This document shows, piece after piece, positions 29,289 through 38,477 of a stretch of 64,000 nucleotides of DNA; position 1 is the stretch's first letter, and every line of letters starts with the position of its first letter. Position numbers and translations under genes: made by a program. Source of the DNA: Roseateles puraquae. Its GTDB lineage: Bacteria > Pseudomonadota > Gammaproteobacteria > Burkholderiales > Burkholderiaceae_C. A model generated the notes under the pieces. That model saw only the letters and a program-made list of their open reading frames with translations, made no database searches and was not told the origin of the DNA. The stretch is taken from contig NZ_NISI01000001.1 of NCBI RefSeq assembly GCF_002205845.1, positions 1,426,001-1,490,000 of the forward strand. Direction: 5' to 3'.

Positions 29289-30581
29289 TCAGCCGCCGCT
29301 GGCGGGCAGCCGGTCAGCCGAGGCCACCGGCGGCAGCGTCAAGCGGTTGTCCACCGCCTTGACGCCCACCGTGTTGGAGGCCACGACCGTGGCGCGCTCG
29401 CGGGCCTGCACGTCGGGCGCCTGGCCTTCGAGCTTGACCACACCGTGGTCCGTGCTCACCGCGATAGGCACGGCTGACAACGTCGCGTCCGCCGCCAAGG
29501 CCTGGCGCACCTGGACGGTGATCTGCGTGTCGGCCGGGTCCGGCGTGGCCGGCGCCGGTGCCGGAGCGGGGGCGGGGGCCGCCTGGGCGACGACCGTCGG
29601 CGTCCCGGAGCCGGCCGTCACGGGCGGGACGGTGGGCGAGGCGGCGGAGGCGGCAGAGGCGGCCTCAGCCGGCGTGGCCGTAGCCACCTGCGGAGCCGGC
29701 ACCACTTGCGGAGCCGGCACCACCTGCGGGGCCGTCAGCGCCTGCGGCGTCTCACGCACCAGCGGCGGCGGCGACACCTGGGCCAGCACCTCCGGCTGCG
29801 GTGTCAGCGTGCGCACCACCGGGGCGGGCGTCTCGGCACGCGGGGCCGGGGTCGCCGTCCAGACCGGCGGGCCGCTGGTGGCCGGCGCCTTGGCGATGCG
29901 GGCCTCGGCAGCCGCGGGTGCGGTCACCGGCGCAGCAGCGGCGGCCTTGGGCGTGGTGACCTCAGGCTTCACCGGCGCGGCCTCCACAGGTGCGGGTTCA
30001 GCCTTGGGCGACTCGGTCTTGGCCGTCGGCTCGTCCGACACCGGCGCGGCATCGACCGGTGTGGCCGTCGGCCCCGCACCCGGCGGCTGGCTTTGCAGCT
30101 GAGCGTCTTCCGGCGACGGCGTCACCTGGCCGACCACCACCGGCGTCGCCGACTCGGCGGGGTTGCTGGGCGAAAAGCTGCGCGACACCGCCACCGCACC
30201 GCCGATCAGCAGCACACCCACGCCCGCGCCCACCACCCAGGGCACGCTGCTGGAACGCGGCGCCGGCGTCGGTGCCGAGGTTGCAGCGGCTGGGCGCACG
30301 GTTGGTGCTGCCGATGCGAAGGCGGGGGCCGGCTTGCTCATCGGCTGCTGAACCGGCGCCGGGCGCACGGTTGCGGCGGCTGGCGCTGCCGAGGCGGCGG
30401 CGGCCGTCGGCGTCCAAGCCGGCGCATCACCGTGCAAAGGCGTGTGCAGGGACACGGGCTTGGCACCCGCCTTGAAGCCGCGCTTCTGGTTGAAAGCGGG
30501 GCTGTTCGTCTTGACGCGCGGTGCGTCTGCGCTGATGTGCGAGTCCCAGCCGTCAGCATGCATGGATTTCGGGAATTTCAT
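29289..30581 (-). CDS. Membrane-anchored, Pro/Ala-rich BON-domain protein
   Basis: The 430-residue protein has a cytoplasmic N-terminus with low-complexity Ala/Pro sequence and a single transmembrane helix at about residues 113-131 (WVVGAGVGVLLIGGAVAVS). A long Pro/Ala/Val linker that could span the periplasm follows. The C-terminal BON domain (about residues 350-420, including TQITVQVRQALAADATLSAV and VKLEGQAPDVQARERAT) probably binds membrane lipids or associates with the outer membrane or peptidoglycan. An AGGAGG site precedes the ATG. The gene contains an 18-bp triplicate repeat. The general design is TonB-like, but no TonB C-terminal domain is present. Confidence 0.7.
   Translation of the reverse strand: MKFPKSMHADGWDSHISADAPRVKTNSPAFNQKRGFKAGAKPVSLHTPLHGDAPAWTPTAAAASAAPAAATVRPAPVQQPMSKPAPAFASAAPTVRPAAATSAPTPAPRSSSVPWVVGAGVGVLLIGGAVAVSRSFSPSNPAESATPVVVGQVTPSPEDAQLQSQPPGAGPTATPVDAAPVSDEPTAKTESPKAEPAPVEAAPVKPEVTTPKAAAAAPVTAPAAAEARIAKAPATSGPPVWTATPAPRAETPAPVVRTLTPQPEVLAQVSPPPLVRETPQALTAPQVVPAPQVVPAPQVATATPAEAASAASAASPTVPPVTAGSGTPTVVAQAAPAPAPAPAPATPDPADTQITVQVRQALAADATLSAVPIAVSTDHGVVKLEGQAPDVQARERATVVASNTVGVKAVDNRLTLPPVASADRLPASGG
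29683..29736. repeat. Three 18-bp tandem repeats inside the BON-protein gene
   Basis: Near-identical 18-bp units at 29683-29700, 29701-29718 and 29719-29736 encode PAPQVV-type hexapeptides in the proline-rich linker. They are in frame, so copy-number change would alter linker length only. Confidence 0.8.
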
Positions 30582-30763
30582 CAGAGCCTCCTGGGTCGTG
30601 ATCGACCGGTTCGTGATGAATCCATTCTTGGGACCGCGGCGGCCCCGCCATGCCGGTGCGGGTCACCTCGTCTTGTAGGACAAGCAGACCCGCCGGTGAG
30701 CAGATGTGAGCACTGTCAGTGAAGGCGGCGGCCCGAACCAGGGCGCACGCCGGGCGTCGCGCG

Positions 30764-31609
30764 TCAGAACCCCTGCACGGGCAGCTCTGCGCCGCGTTGC
30801 AGCCAGTTGCGTGGCGAGTAGTGGCTGGCCGCGTCGGTCACATGCAGGGTGTAGGCATGGCGCGACTTCTCGGAGCGGTTGGCCGCCGAGTAGTGCGGCA
30901 GCAGGCCGTGGAAGACGACCAGCGAACCGGCCTCCACCTCCAGGGGCACCGCTTCCTTGGAATCGGCCGCCGGCCAGGGCGTGGCATCGACCTGCTCCAT
31001 CCAGGCCTTGCGGCCCTCGCGCACGAAGCGCTCGCGCAGCACGCCGCGCGCGCCACGATGGCCGCCGGGTTCGGCCCAGAGGCAACCGTTCTGCAGCGTC
31101 GCGTCTTCCAGCGCGAACCAGAAGGTGGTGACGGTGATCGGGTCGCTCTCGAAGAAGCTCGCGTCCTGGTGCCAGCGCACCTCGCCGCCGATGCCCGGCT
31201 GCTTGAAGATGAACATGCTCTGCCAGACCTGGGGCCGCGTCAGGCCCAGCGCTGCCGCCACCTCACGCAAGGCCGGGCCCTTGGAGAAGCGGCTGAAGAC
31301 CGGATCGAGATCATGCATGGCATGGCCGATCTTGTTGATCGCCAGCTCCTTGGGCACGCGCAGCCGCCCTTCGGCATCGAAGGCCTCCTCCTCGAAGAAG
31401 CAGCGCACCTGGTCGCCGCTGTCCAGGAAGTAGTCGTCCACGTGCCGCTGCTGCTCCTCGGTCGTGAACACCGGGCGCTGCTCGCCGGGATCGAAGCCGT
31501 CGACGATCTGCAGTGCACGTTCTCGCAGCGCAGCGATCTCGGCGGCAGTCTTGAATCCGGGAATGACGAGGAAGCCTTGTTCGGCGTAGCGCGCGGTGTC
31601 GACGGTCAT
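30764..31609 (-). CDS. Phytanoyl-CoA dioxygenase (PhyH) family protein
   Basis: Non-haem Fe(II)/2-oxoglutarate-dependent dioxygenase of 281 residues; substrate unknown. The iron-binding H-x-D is in VRWHQDASFF and the distal histidine is probably in RSEKSRHAYTLHVTD. ENGCLWA-type PhyH sequence appears as LQNGCLWAEPGGHRG. The N-terminus YAEQGFLVIPGF matches the family opening. The family covers hydroxylases of amino acids, ectoine and phytanoyl-CoA, so the reaction cannot be fixed. It stands alone between the BON gene and a lipoprotein gene, all on the minus strand. Confidence 0.85.
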   Translation of the reverse strand: MTVDTARYAEQGFLVIPGFKTAAEIAALRERALQIVDGFDPGEQRPVFTTEEQQRHVDDYFLDSGDQVRCFFEEEAFDAEGRLRVPKELAINKIGHAMHDLDPVFSRFSKGPALREVAAALGLTRPQVWQSMFIFKQPGIGGEVRWHQDASFFESDPITVTTFWFALEDATLQNGCLWAEPGGHRGARGVLRERFVREGRKAWMEQVDATPWPAADSKEAVPLEVEAGSLVVFHGLLPHYSAANRSEKSRHAYTLHVTDAASHYSPRNWLQRGAELPVQGF

Positions 31610-31686
31610 GGCAGTGCGATGCGAAGTGAGCCCGATTGTGGCCTCACTGCGAAGCTCCGCCCGCTGTCACCGGCTTCAAGCTGGCT

Positions 31687-32370
31687 TCAGGCCGGCTCCC
31701 ACACGAGCGCCACCGCCAGGGCCGCCTCCGTCACAGCCTGCCCGAGCGGGCTGGCGGGATCGGGGCGGCGCAGATGCGGCACGCCGCGGCTCAGATCCAC
31801 GCTGCCCACCACGCGGTCGCCCTGCAGGAACTCATAGCCCACGGCGGAGGCGGTCGCGATGCCGCTGCCCTCCAGGCGGTGCACCGAGCGCACGGCCAGC
31901 GCCAGGTCGCCGCGCTGGTAGCGTCCTTCGCGCGTCTGCTGGCCCCACTGCACACGGCCTTCGCCCACGGTCATGGTCGCGTCGGAGGCGCCGCTCCAAC
32001 GGCAGGTCAACGTCCAGGGCTTGGTGGCCACCGTCATCACGCCACGGCCCACCTCGGTCTGGCGGGCCGTGCACTCCGCCTGGCTGTCGCCCGCGGGGCC
32101 GGACCATGTGTAGCGCAACGGCGCCTTGCCGGTGGCCAAGGTGTCGAACAGCGAGAGCCGGTCGGCGCCACGGTCGTAACGCACCCGCTGGCCAGACAGC
32201 GCGAAATCGCCCTGGCGCCCCCAGCCGGGCTTGCCAAAAGATTCGTCCGCCACCGCAGCCAGGCTGGCCGGCTGCGCCATGCGCGCTTCGCGCACCACGC
32301 CGCAGGCCGACAGCGCCAAGGCCGCAACCACCACCCCGCCCCGCAGGGCCCACTCATTGATCGCCTGCAT
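31687..32370 (-). CDS. Hypothetical lipoprotein (paralogue A)
   Basis: Function unknown, 227 residues. The ATG at 32370 follows AGGTGAAG and gives a signal peptide with lipobox ALSAC. The mature protein contains SFGKPGWGRQGDFALSG, RGADRLSLFD and a C-terminal LRRPDPASPLGQAVTEAAL block. All of these recur in the next gene upstream on the same strand, so this is a tandem duplicate. The pattern suggests a compact beta-sandwich with paired cysteines (CTARQ and CRWSG). No family was recognised. Confidence 0.7.
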   Translation of the reverse strand: MQAINEWALRGGVVVAALALSACGVVREARMAQPASLAAVADESFGKPGWGRQGDFALSGQRVRYDRGADRLSLFDTLATGKAPLRYTWSGPAGDSQAECTARQTEVGRGVMTVATKPWTLTCRWSGASDATMTVGEGRVQWGQQTREGRYQRGDLALAVRSVHRLEGSGIATASAVGYEFLQGDRVVGSVDLSRGVPHLRRPDPASPLGQAVTEAALAVALVWEPA

Positions 32371-32471
32371 GGCTTCACCTGGGTTCACATCAGGCGGCGG
32401 ACTCTAGGCCTCTGGCCGGCAGATGCCGGTCCTCACCCGTGACGGGCGTCATGCCCGCAAGGGCGACGGAC

Positions 32472-33149
32472 TCAGCGCGCGTCGGACGCCAGCGCCAGCG
32501 CCAGCGCGGCTTCCGTCACCGCGCGACCGAGCGGCGTGCTCGGGTCGGGGCGCCGCAGGCGGGGCACCGGCCCGCCCAGGTCCAGGCTGGCAACGACGGT
32601 GCCCTGGTAGAGCATCTCGTAACCGATGGCCGTGGCCTGGGGCTTGGCACTGCCCTCGGCGAGATGGGCCGACCGCAGGCCCACGGTCAACTCACCACGC
32701 CGGTAGGCGCCCTCCCGGCTGAGCTGGCCGCCGCGCCGCTGGCCCTCGCCGATCTGCAGCATGGCGGCGGGCGCGCTGCCCCAGCGGCAGCTCAGCACCC
32801 AGGGGCGCGGCTCGCCACTGCCCGCAGGCGTCCACCCTTCACAGACCGCGGCACTTTCACCCGCCGGCCCCGCCCAGCTGAACCGCAGCGGCGTGGCGAC
32901 ACCGGCCGGCAAGCGCTCGAAAAGGGCGATGCGGTCGGCGCCACGCTCGTAGCGCACGCGCTGGCCGTGCAGGCTGAACTCGCCCTGCCGCCCCCAGGTT
33001 GGCTTGCCGAAGGTTTCCTCGGCCACGCCGGCCACCGAGGCCGGCTGCACCATGCGCTGGTCGCGCCCGCCTGGCGCAGCCGGCTCACGCACGGCGGCAC
33101 AACCCGCCAGCAGGGCGATCATGGACAGTACAACTGGGCGAAAGCGCAT
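32472..33149 (-). CDS. Hypothetical lipoprotein (paralogue B)
   Basis: Function unknown, 225 residues. It starts MRFRPVVLSMIALLAGCAAV with a clear lipobox (LLAGC). It shares collinear blocks with the downstream gene: TFGKPTWGRQGEFSLHG, RVRYERGADRIALF and LRRPDPSTPLGRAVTEAAL. It lies about 100 bp upstream of paralogue A in the same direction. The paired cysteines of A are kept, which supports an extracytoplasmic disulphide. No partner gene suggests a role. Confidence 0.7.
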   Translation of the reverse strand: MRFRPVVLSMIALLAGCAAVREPAAPGGRDQRMVQPASVAGVAEETFGKPTWGRQGEFSLHGQRVRYERGADRIALFERLPAGVATPLRFSWAGPAGESAAVCEGWTPAGSGEPRPWVLSCRWGSAPAAMLQIGEGQRRGGQLSREGAYRRGELTVGLRSAHLAEGSAKPQATAIGYEMLYQGTVVASLDLGGPVPRLRRPDPSTPLGRAVTEAALALALASDAR

Positions 33150-33350
33150 GGGCAGCCGATGAGAGTAAGGTGCCTGCACTCTAGAGCCAGGCGGCCGATC
33201 GACTGTTACCTGGCGTTGCTTTCGTGAGCGGGCTGCAGCCTGTCGCCCCCGGCGGCCGCTGGTCCGCGGCGAAGCCCGGGCCATCGCAAACGCGGGTGCC
33301 AGCGCCGCGGCGGCTGTCATGCTGAGCACCTTTCCCACACAGGCCCCTTC

Positions 33351-33863
33351 ATGAACACGCCACTCACACTGCGGCTGCGCCTGGCCGCCCTCGCCTTGCT
33401 GGCCGAAGCCGCCCACCTGGGCTGGGAGGCGCTGCACGGCGGCATCGTCACCCACCACCTGCTTCAGCGCGCTGACCTGCCCGGTATCTCCAATGCCTGG
33501 GGGCTGCTGGTGCTGCCGGCGCTGGGCGCCTGGTCGGCCGGTCGCTGGCGGGCTTGGCGTGACGCTCGCTGGAAGGTCGCCCTGGGCGTGCTGCTGCCGC
33601 TGGTGATGGGCGCGGCCTTGTCCATCGCCTTCCGGCTGCAATGGCAGGCCGGCACCGAGGCCCTCTTCTTCAGCCTGCTCCTGGCGGCCCTGGTGCTGCC
33701 CGCACACCGGCCGGAAAGCCTGCTGGGCTTCGTGCTGGGGATGAGCTGGACGTTTGGCGCCGTCATCCCACTCGTCATCGGCGGCTTGCTGGCGCTGATC
33801 TCCTGGCTGGTGCGCGGCGTGGCCCGCTGGGCCTGGCAGTTCGTAGGCAGGGCCTCGGCATGA
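33351..33863 (+). CDS. Hypothetical integral membrane protein (170 aa)
   Basis: Function unknown. Four or five hydrophobic helices cover most of the protein, with polar residues in LGWEALHGGIVTHHLLQRADLPG (two adjacent histidines) between the first and second. It resembles a small membrane protein family without assigned role. It is separated from the VOC gene by 45 bp on the same strand and divergent from the lipoproteins across 201 bp with no evident motif. Confidence 0.65.
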   Translation: MNTPLTLRLRLAALALLAEAAHLGWEALHGGIVTHHLLQRADLPGISNAWGLLVLPALGAWSAGRWRAWRDARWKVALGVLLPLVMGAALSIAFRLQWQAGTEALFFSLLLAALVLPAHRPESLLGFVLGMSWTFGAVIPLVIGGLLALISWLVRGVARWAWQFVGRASA

Positions 33864-33908
33864 GGGCGGGTTCGTGCTGCAATCGGCGCTCGACTTCAGG
33901 AGGACACC

Positions 33909-34295
33909 ATGCAGCGCGTGACCGGCATTGGCGGCATCTTCTTCAAATCCCGCGACCCCGACGCGCTGGCCGCCTGGTACCGGCGCCATCTGGGCGTAGA
34001 CGTGCAGCCCTGGGGCGGCGCCGCGTTCAGCTGGGTGACGCCCGACAACCCGGGCGGCGTGGGCACGACGGTGTGGACGGCGTTCAAGGCGGACACCGAG
34101 TACTTCGCGCCCAGCAGCGCGCCCTTCATGGTGAACTACCGCGTGGCCGACCTGCACGGCCTGATCGCCGCGCTGCGCGACGAAGGCTGCCAGGTCGTGG
34201 GTGAGCCGCAGGACTCCGAGTACGGCAAGTTCGGCTGGGTGCTCGACCCCGACGGCAACAAGATCGAGCTCTGGGAGCCGCCCGCGGGTCAATAG
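33909..34295 (+). CDS. VOC superfamily (glyoxalase/bleomycin-resistance fold) protein
   Basis: Single-module metalloenzyme or binding protein of 128 residues. It begins GIGGIFFKSRDPDALAAWYRRHLGV, the usual VOC opening, and ends GKFGWVLDPDGNKIELWEPP, where the glutamate is a typical metal ligand. GGAGG precedes the ATG. The substrate is unknown. Its 3' end overlaps the convergent penicillin-binding-protein gene by 7 bp. Confidence 0.88.
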   Translation: MQRVTGIGGIFFKSRDPDALAAWYRRHLGVDVQPWGGAAFSWVTPDNPGGVGTTVWTAFKADTEYFAPSSAPFMVNYRVADLHGLIAALRDEGCQVVGEPQDSEYGKFGWVLDPDGNKIELWEPPAGQ

Positions 34296-36538
34296 CCCTT
34301 GACCGGGTCGGAGGCTGCGCCTTCGGGCGCCGAGGCAGCTTCGCCCGGCGCGGGCAGCCCGATGCGGGCGATCGCGAGGTCACCCGCAAACTCGGAATAG
34401 AACCAGTCGCCGTTGACCTGCACCAGCCCTTCGGCCGGTGGCGACAGCTGCACGTTCGGCTGCCCCTTGAGCGCCACCGCCATGGTGGCGGCCCACACCG
34501 GCAAGGCCAGGCCGCCGCCACTTTCCCGCTCACCCAGAGACTTGGGCTGCGGGTAGCCGATCCACACCGCGCCAGCGCGCGTGGCCTGGAAACCGCAGAA
34601 CCAGGCGTCCACCGCGTCATTGGTGGTGCCGGTCTTGCCGTACAGATCCCAGCGGCCCAGCATGGCGCTGGCCCGTGCCGCCGTGCCCTCGCGCGCCACG
34701 GCCGCCAACAGTTGAGACGTCATGAAGGCATTGCGCGCACTCACCGCCGGGCGCGGCCTGGGCGGGTCGGCCTTCCAGATGACCTCGCCCTGCGCATCCT
34801 GCACGCGCTGGATCAACCAGCCGGTGGGCAGCTGCCCCTCGTTGGCAAAGGCGGCATAGGCCTGGGCCATCTGCAGCGGCGTGACGCTGCCGGTGCCGAG
34901 CGCGATCGTGAGGTTCAGCGGCTGCTTGTCTTCATCCAGGCCGAAGCGCGCCGCCCAGGCGCGGGCGCGCTGCGGCCCGAGGGCCTGGGCCACACGGATG
35001 GTGACCATGTTCTTGGACCGGGCCAGGGCCTCGCGCAGCGTGAGGGCCTCCTCATACTGGCCGTCGTAGTTGCGCGGCGTCCAATCGCCCTGCTCGAAGG
35101 GCTGGTCGCTCACCAGCGTGCCGGCCCACGCGCCCTGCTCGATCAGCCCCGAATAGATGAAAGGCTTGAAGGCCGATCCTGGTTGGCGCCAGGCCTGGGT
35201 GGCCGAGTTGAACTGGTTGCGCGTGAAGTCGAAGCCGCCCACCAAGGCACGGATGGCGCCCGTGGCCGGGTCCAGCGTGACGACCGCGCCTTCGGCCTGG
35301 GGCGTCTGGCTGACCTGCCACTGCTTGTTGGACTCCAGCACCCGCAGCACCGCGCCCCGCTTGAGGTTCTGCACCGGGCGCAGCGCCGCGCCCTTGAGCG
35401 TGATGCGGTCGCCATCGGCCAGGGCCAGCTCCGCCGCGCCCTTGTCGACCTTGAGCAGCACCGCGGTGCGCAACTCCCCCAGGTCGGGGTGCGCGTCGAA
35501 GGCGGCGTCCAGCGCTTCGTCCTGCCCATCGCCCACCGGCACGTCAACCACGGCCTCCGGGCCGCGGAAAGGCTGGCGGCGTTCCAGCTCGAACAAGGCA
35601 TGACGCAGCGACTGCTGGGCCGCCGCCTGCTCGGCGTAGAGCAGCGTGGTCGTGACCGTGAGGCCGCGGGTGTAGGCCTCTTCGCCGAAGCGGGTCAGCA
35701 TCTCCTGGCGCACCATCTCGGCGGCATGGTCGGCAATGCCGGCCAGGCGCTTGGGGCGCTGGATGTCGAGCGACTGCTCGCGCGCGGCCTTGGCCTGTTC
35801 CGCGGTGATGAGGCCCACGCTGGCCAGCCGCTCCAGCACCACGGCCTGGCGGCGCTTGGCGCGCTCAGGGTAGACGGCCGGGTTGAGTCGGTTGGGGTCC
35901 TTGGGCAGGCCGATCAGCACGGCCACCTCGGCGGTGCTGAGCTTGTCCAGCGTCTTGCCGAAGTAGCGCTCGGCGGCCGCGGCAAAGCCGTAGGCACGGT
36001 TGCCGAGGTAGATCTGGTTCATGTAGATCTCAAGGATCTGGGCCTTGGTCAGCGCATGCTCGATCTTGATGGCCAGCAGCGCCTCCACGACCTTTCGCGA
36101 CCACCGCTGCTCCTTGGTGAGGTAGGTGTCGCGGGCGAGCTGCTGCGTGATGGTGGACGCACCGTGCAGCGGCCCGCTGTGCGTGAGGTTGCGCAGCATG
36201 GCGCGCAGGATGCCGCTGAAGTCGATGCCGGCGTGCTCGTAGAAGTCGGCGTCCTCCACGGCCAGCAGCGCGTCCTGCATGGGCTTGGGGATGTCCTTCA
36301 ACGGCACGAAGCGGCGGCGTTCGGCACCGAACTCGCCGAGCAACTGGCCATCGGCACTCAGCACGCGCAGCGGCTGGTGGGGCTGGTAGTCGGTCAGCAC
36401 ATCCAGCGCGGGCAGTTGGTGCCAGAGGATCAGGGCCACGATGGCGCCGATGAGGAGCAGCACCAGCGGCAGGCCCAGCAGGGCCATCAGCCAGGGGCGG
36501 GACATCAGCGCCTGGACAAAGGAGGAGCGTCGCAGCAA
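34289..36538 (-). CDS. mrcA: Class A penicillin-binding protein (PBP1A-type glycosyltransferase/transpeptidase)
   Basis: Bifunctional inner-membrane enzyme that polymerises and cross-links peptidoglycan. The 749 residues include one N-terminal transmembrane helix (about 17-40). A GT51 domain carries catalytic E95 in AVEDADFYEHAGID and STITQQLARDTYL. The transpeptidase domain has S455-x-x-K458 in GSAFKPF, S508-K509-N510 and K635-TG. The insert between the domains is OB-like. At 749 residues it is somewhat shorter than E. coli PBP1A, and it is not beside pilMNOPQ as in many relatives. It may therefore be a second PBP1A-like copy; that is inference. Confidence 0.93.
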   Translation of the reverse strand: MLRRSSFVQALMSRPWLMALLGLPLVLLLIGAIVALILWHQLPALDVLTDYQPHQPLRVLSADGQLLGEFGAERRRFVPLKDIPKPMQDALLAVEDADFYEHAGIDFSGILRAMLRNLTHSGPLHGASTITQQLARDTYLTKEQRWSRKVVEALLAIKIEHALTKAQILEIYMNQIYLGNRAYGFAAAAERYFGKTLDKLSTAEVAVLIGLPKDPNRLNPAVYPERAKRRQAVVLERLASVGLITAEQAKAAREQSLDIQRPKRLAGIADHAAEMVRQEMLTRFGEEAYTRGLTVTTTLLYAEQAAAQQSLRHALFELERRQPFRGPEAVVDVPVGDGQDEALDAAFDAHPDLGELRTAVLLKVDKGAAELALADGDRITLKGAALRPVQNLKRGAVLRVLESNKQWQVSQTPQAEGAVVTLDPATGAIRALVGGFDFTRNQFNSATQAWRQPGSAFKPFIYSGLIEQGAWAGTLVSDQPFEQGDWTPRNYDGQYEEALTLREALARSKNMVTIRVAQALGPQRARAWAARFGLDEDKQPLNLTIALGTGSVTPLQMAQAYAAFANEGQLPTGWLIQRVQDAQGEVIWKADPPRPRPAVSARNAFMTSQLLAAVAREGTAARASAMLGRWDLYGKTGTTNDAVDAWFCGFQATRAGAVWIGYPQPKSLGERESGGGLALPVWAATMAVALKGQPNVQLSPPAEGLVQVNGDWFYSEFAGDLAIARIGLPAPGEAASAPEGAASDPVKGY

Positions 36539-36691
36539 GGGAAAGGGCTCACGAAGTTGCAGGTCCGCCCGGACGCCCTGACCCGCCGGGCGATGCCGGG
36601 TGAGGCCGCGTCTGGCCGGGGCCGCAGCTTAGCGCCCCGTTGTAAACGCATGCGCCCGTCTTCGTCAGCCAGGGCGCCGAGGGGTTGTCAG

Positions 36692-37564
36692 TCAAGTGGC
36701 CGGCGTCGTGGCGGACGCCTCGCGCAGGCCGAAGCGCTGGGCCGCGTTGCCCCAGGCGATGCGGCCGGCCACCTCGGCAGGCAGTTGGCCGAGCCACTGG
36801 CGGTAGTCAGCGAACAGATCCCCGTAGTGCTGCCAGCGCTGCGTGATCCAGGTGTCCGAGCCGATGAGAAACCGGTCCGCGTGCCGGGTCAGCAGCGCGC
36901 GCCAGTCGCTGCTCAGCCGCCCGTCCTGCGTGAGCCCGGGCCGGTAGGAGAGTTCGCCACACAGGCCGGGATGCTTCTCCAGCAACTCGCGCACGCGCGC
37001 CAGGGGCTCGCCCGCGATGCCGGTGTGCGCCCAGATCAGCGAGGTACCCGGCGCATGACCGAGCAGCTTGTCGACGGCCACATCGTCCACATGGGCCAGC
37101 ACCGTCAGGCCCCGATCGCGCGCGAGCTTCATCAGCGCCACGGCCGTGGGGCCATCGGCATTCGCGCTGTCATAGAGGTGGAACTCGCCCAGGCCTCGAA
37201 ACGGCCCGGCGGGGCTGCCGGCTTCCAGCTGGGCCAGCACCATGCGGCGGATGCCGTCGTCGGCGAACCAGCCGGTGTAGTCGGCCCGGTTGCGGTACAG
37301 GCGCACGAAGGGCACCCACTGCGGCCCGGCTTCGGCCACCAGCCGCAAGGTGCCGTCGTTGGGCCGGCTGTTGACCAGCGCACCACGCACACCCGCACGT
37401 GCCATACGGGCCAGCACGTCAGCCGGCGGGTGGGGCTGCTGGGCGTCGTCGTTGTAGTGCAGGTGGGCGTCGAACATTGGCCCCGCATAAAGCGGCTGCG
37501 CCCACGCGCCCCGGGGCAACACCGTGCAGGCTGCACCGGCCTGCAGCAGGCGGCGCCGCTGCAT
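36692..37564 (-). CDS. Tat-exported amidohydrolase (TatD/Amidohydro_2-like)
   Basis: Predicted periplasmic metal-dependent hydrolase of 290 residues. The N-terminus [21 protein letters not shown] is a short Tat-type signal. The TIM-barrel ligands are visible: H-x-H in [11 protein letters not shown], the E in [11 protein letters not shown] in [10 protein letters not shown] in IWAHTGIAG and the late aspartate in RFLIGSDTW. The substrate is unknown. Its ATG overlaps by one base the stop of the upstream transposase-like gene (TGATG), so the two are probably co-translated. This is unusual for a mobile-element-type protein. Confidence 0.8.
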   Translation of the reverse strand: MQRRRLLQAGAACTVLPRGAWAQPLYAGPMFDAHLHYNDDAQQPHPPADVLARMARAGVRGALVNSRPNDGTLRLVAEAGPQWVPFVRLYRNRADYTGWFADDGIRRMVLAQLEAGSPAGPFRGLGEFHLYDSANADGPTAVALMKLARDRGLTVLAHVDDVAVDKLLGHAPGTSLIWAHTGIAGEPLARVRELLEKHPGLCGELSYRPGLTQDGRLSSDWRALLTRHADRFLIGSDTWITQRWQHYGDLFADYRQWLGQLPAEVAGRIAWGNAAQRFGLREASATTPAT

Positions 37565-38412
37565 CAGAACGCCCGCTCCGCGCTGGCAATCAGCCGGCTG
37601 ATGCGCGACACCGACAGCCCCAGTTGCGCGGCCAGCGCCGTCATCGAGACGCCGCCCTCGGTGTGCGCCAACCACAAGGCCTGCTCGCGGATGCCGCCCG
37701 CGCGCCGCAGCCATTCGGCATACCCCACGCGCGACGCCCCACGGCGGCTGGCCGCCGCGGCCGCACGCATGCGCTCGGCAAAGGCGGCATCGCCAAGAAA
37801 GATCTGCTGCCGCAGCCGACCTGGCCAGAGCTGCAGCGCCGGCTCCGAGGCCACCAGCCGCGCATAGCGGGCGCCGGCCGTGCGATGGTCGGCCGCCGAC
37901 ACGGCGGGCCGGCCGAGCAGGTAGCCGTGCAGGCCCTCCACGTCGAGCCACTCGGGCGCAGGCTCAAGTGACGCCAGGGCGCGGTGGCTGCCGGCGGCCC
38001 AGTCGGCCGCGCTGGCCACGAGCCGGTGCCGCACCGGGCCCAGGTCGACATACCGGCAGGCATCGAGCAGATAGCGCTCGCGATCGACCAGCACCGCGCG
38101 GAATCGCCCCTGGAACAGCGGCCCCACGGCGCCGTGGCGCCGCTGGTGGTGCTGGGTGTAGACACCGTTCACGTGCCGCATCAGCTGCGACAGGTTGGCC
38201 CGCCGGGTGAAGAGCAGCAGTTGGTACTGGTCAGGCAGCAGGCAGTAGGCCAGCGCCTGGGCGTCGAATCGTGCCAGCGCCTGCGCCATCACCGCGCGCA
38301 TCTCGGCATGGTCCGTGTCGTCGGCGAACGCCGCGGCGCCACCCTCGGGCGGGCAGCGGGCACCCACCAGATAGGCGGCACCTGCGATCTCCAGTCGAAC
38401 CGGCCTGGCCAT
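37564..38412 (-). CDS. REP-associated tyrosine transposase-like (Y1_Tnp) protein with altered HUH motif
   Basis: The 282-residue protein follows the RAYT/TnpA_REP pattern: [16 protein letters not shown], the [27 protein letters not shown] block with the catalytic-type tyrosine, [15 protein letters not shown], and a C-terminal helix-turn-helix ending [20 protein letters not shown]. The metal-binding HUH site, expected as H-Y-H, reads Q-Y-Q (PDQYQLLLF), and the N-terminal RGN motif is also lost. It therefore probably cannot nick DNA and may be a domesticated DNA- or RNA-binding regulator. No inverted repeats flank the gene. It is translationally coupled to an exported amidohydrolase. Confidence 0.85.
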   Translation of the reverse strand: MARPVRLEIAGAAYLVGARCPPEGGAAAFADDTDHAEMRAVMAQALARFDAQALAYCLLPDQYQLLLFTRRANLSQLMRHVNGVYTQHHQRRHGAVGPLFQGRFRAVLVDRERYLLDACRYVDLGPVRHRLVASAADWAAGSHRALASLEPAPEWLDVEGLHGYLLGRPAVSAADHRTAGARYARLVASEPALQLWPGRLRQQIFLGDAAFAERMRAAAAASRRGASRVGYAEWLRRAGGIREQALWLAHTEGGVSMTALAAQLGLSVSRISRLIASAERAF

Positions 38413-38477
38413 GCCCCACCTTAAGGGCCGGCGCGCGGAATGGCAAGATGGCGGCCTGCCGGCCCTCCTCCCGCCAC

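Noticed and set aside
34712-37867. A 1051-codon plus-strand open frame
   Set aside because: It is antisense to the penicillin-binding protein and amidohydrolase genes, both with complete catalytic motifs. The product is low-complexity and lacks domains.
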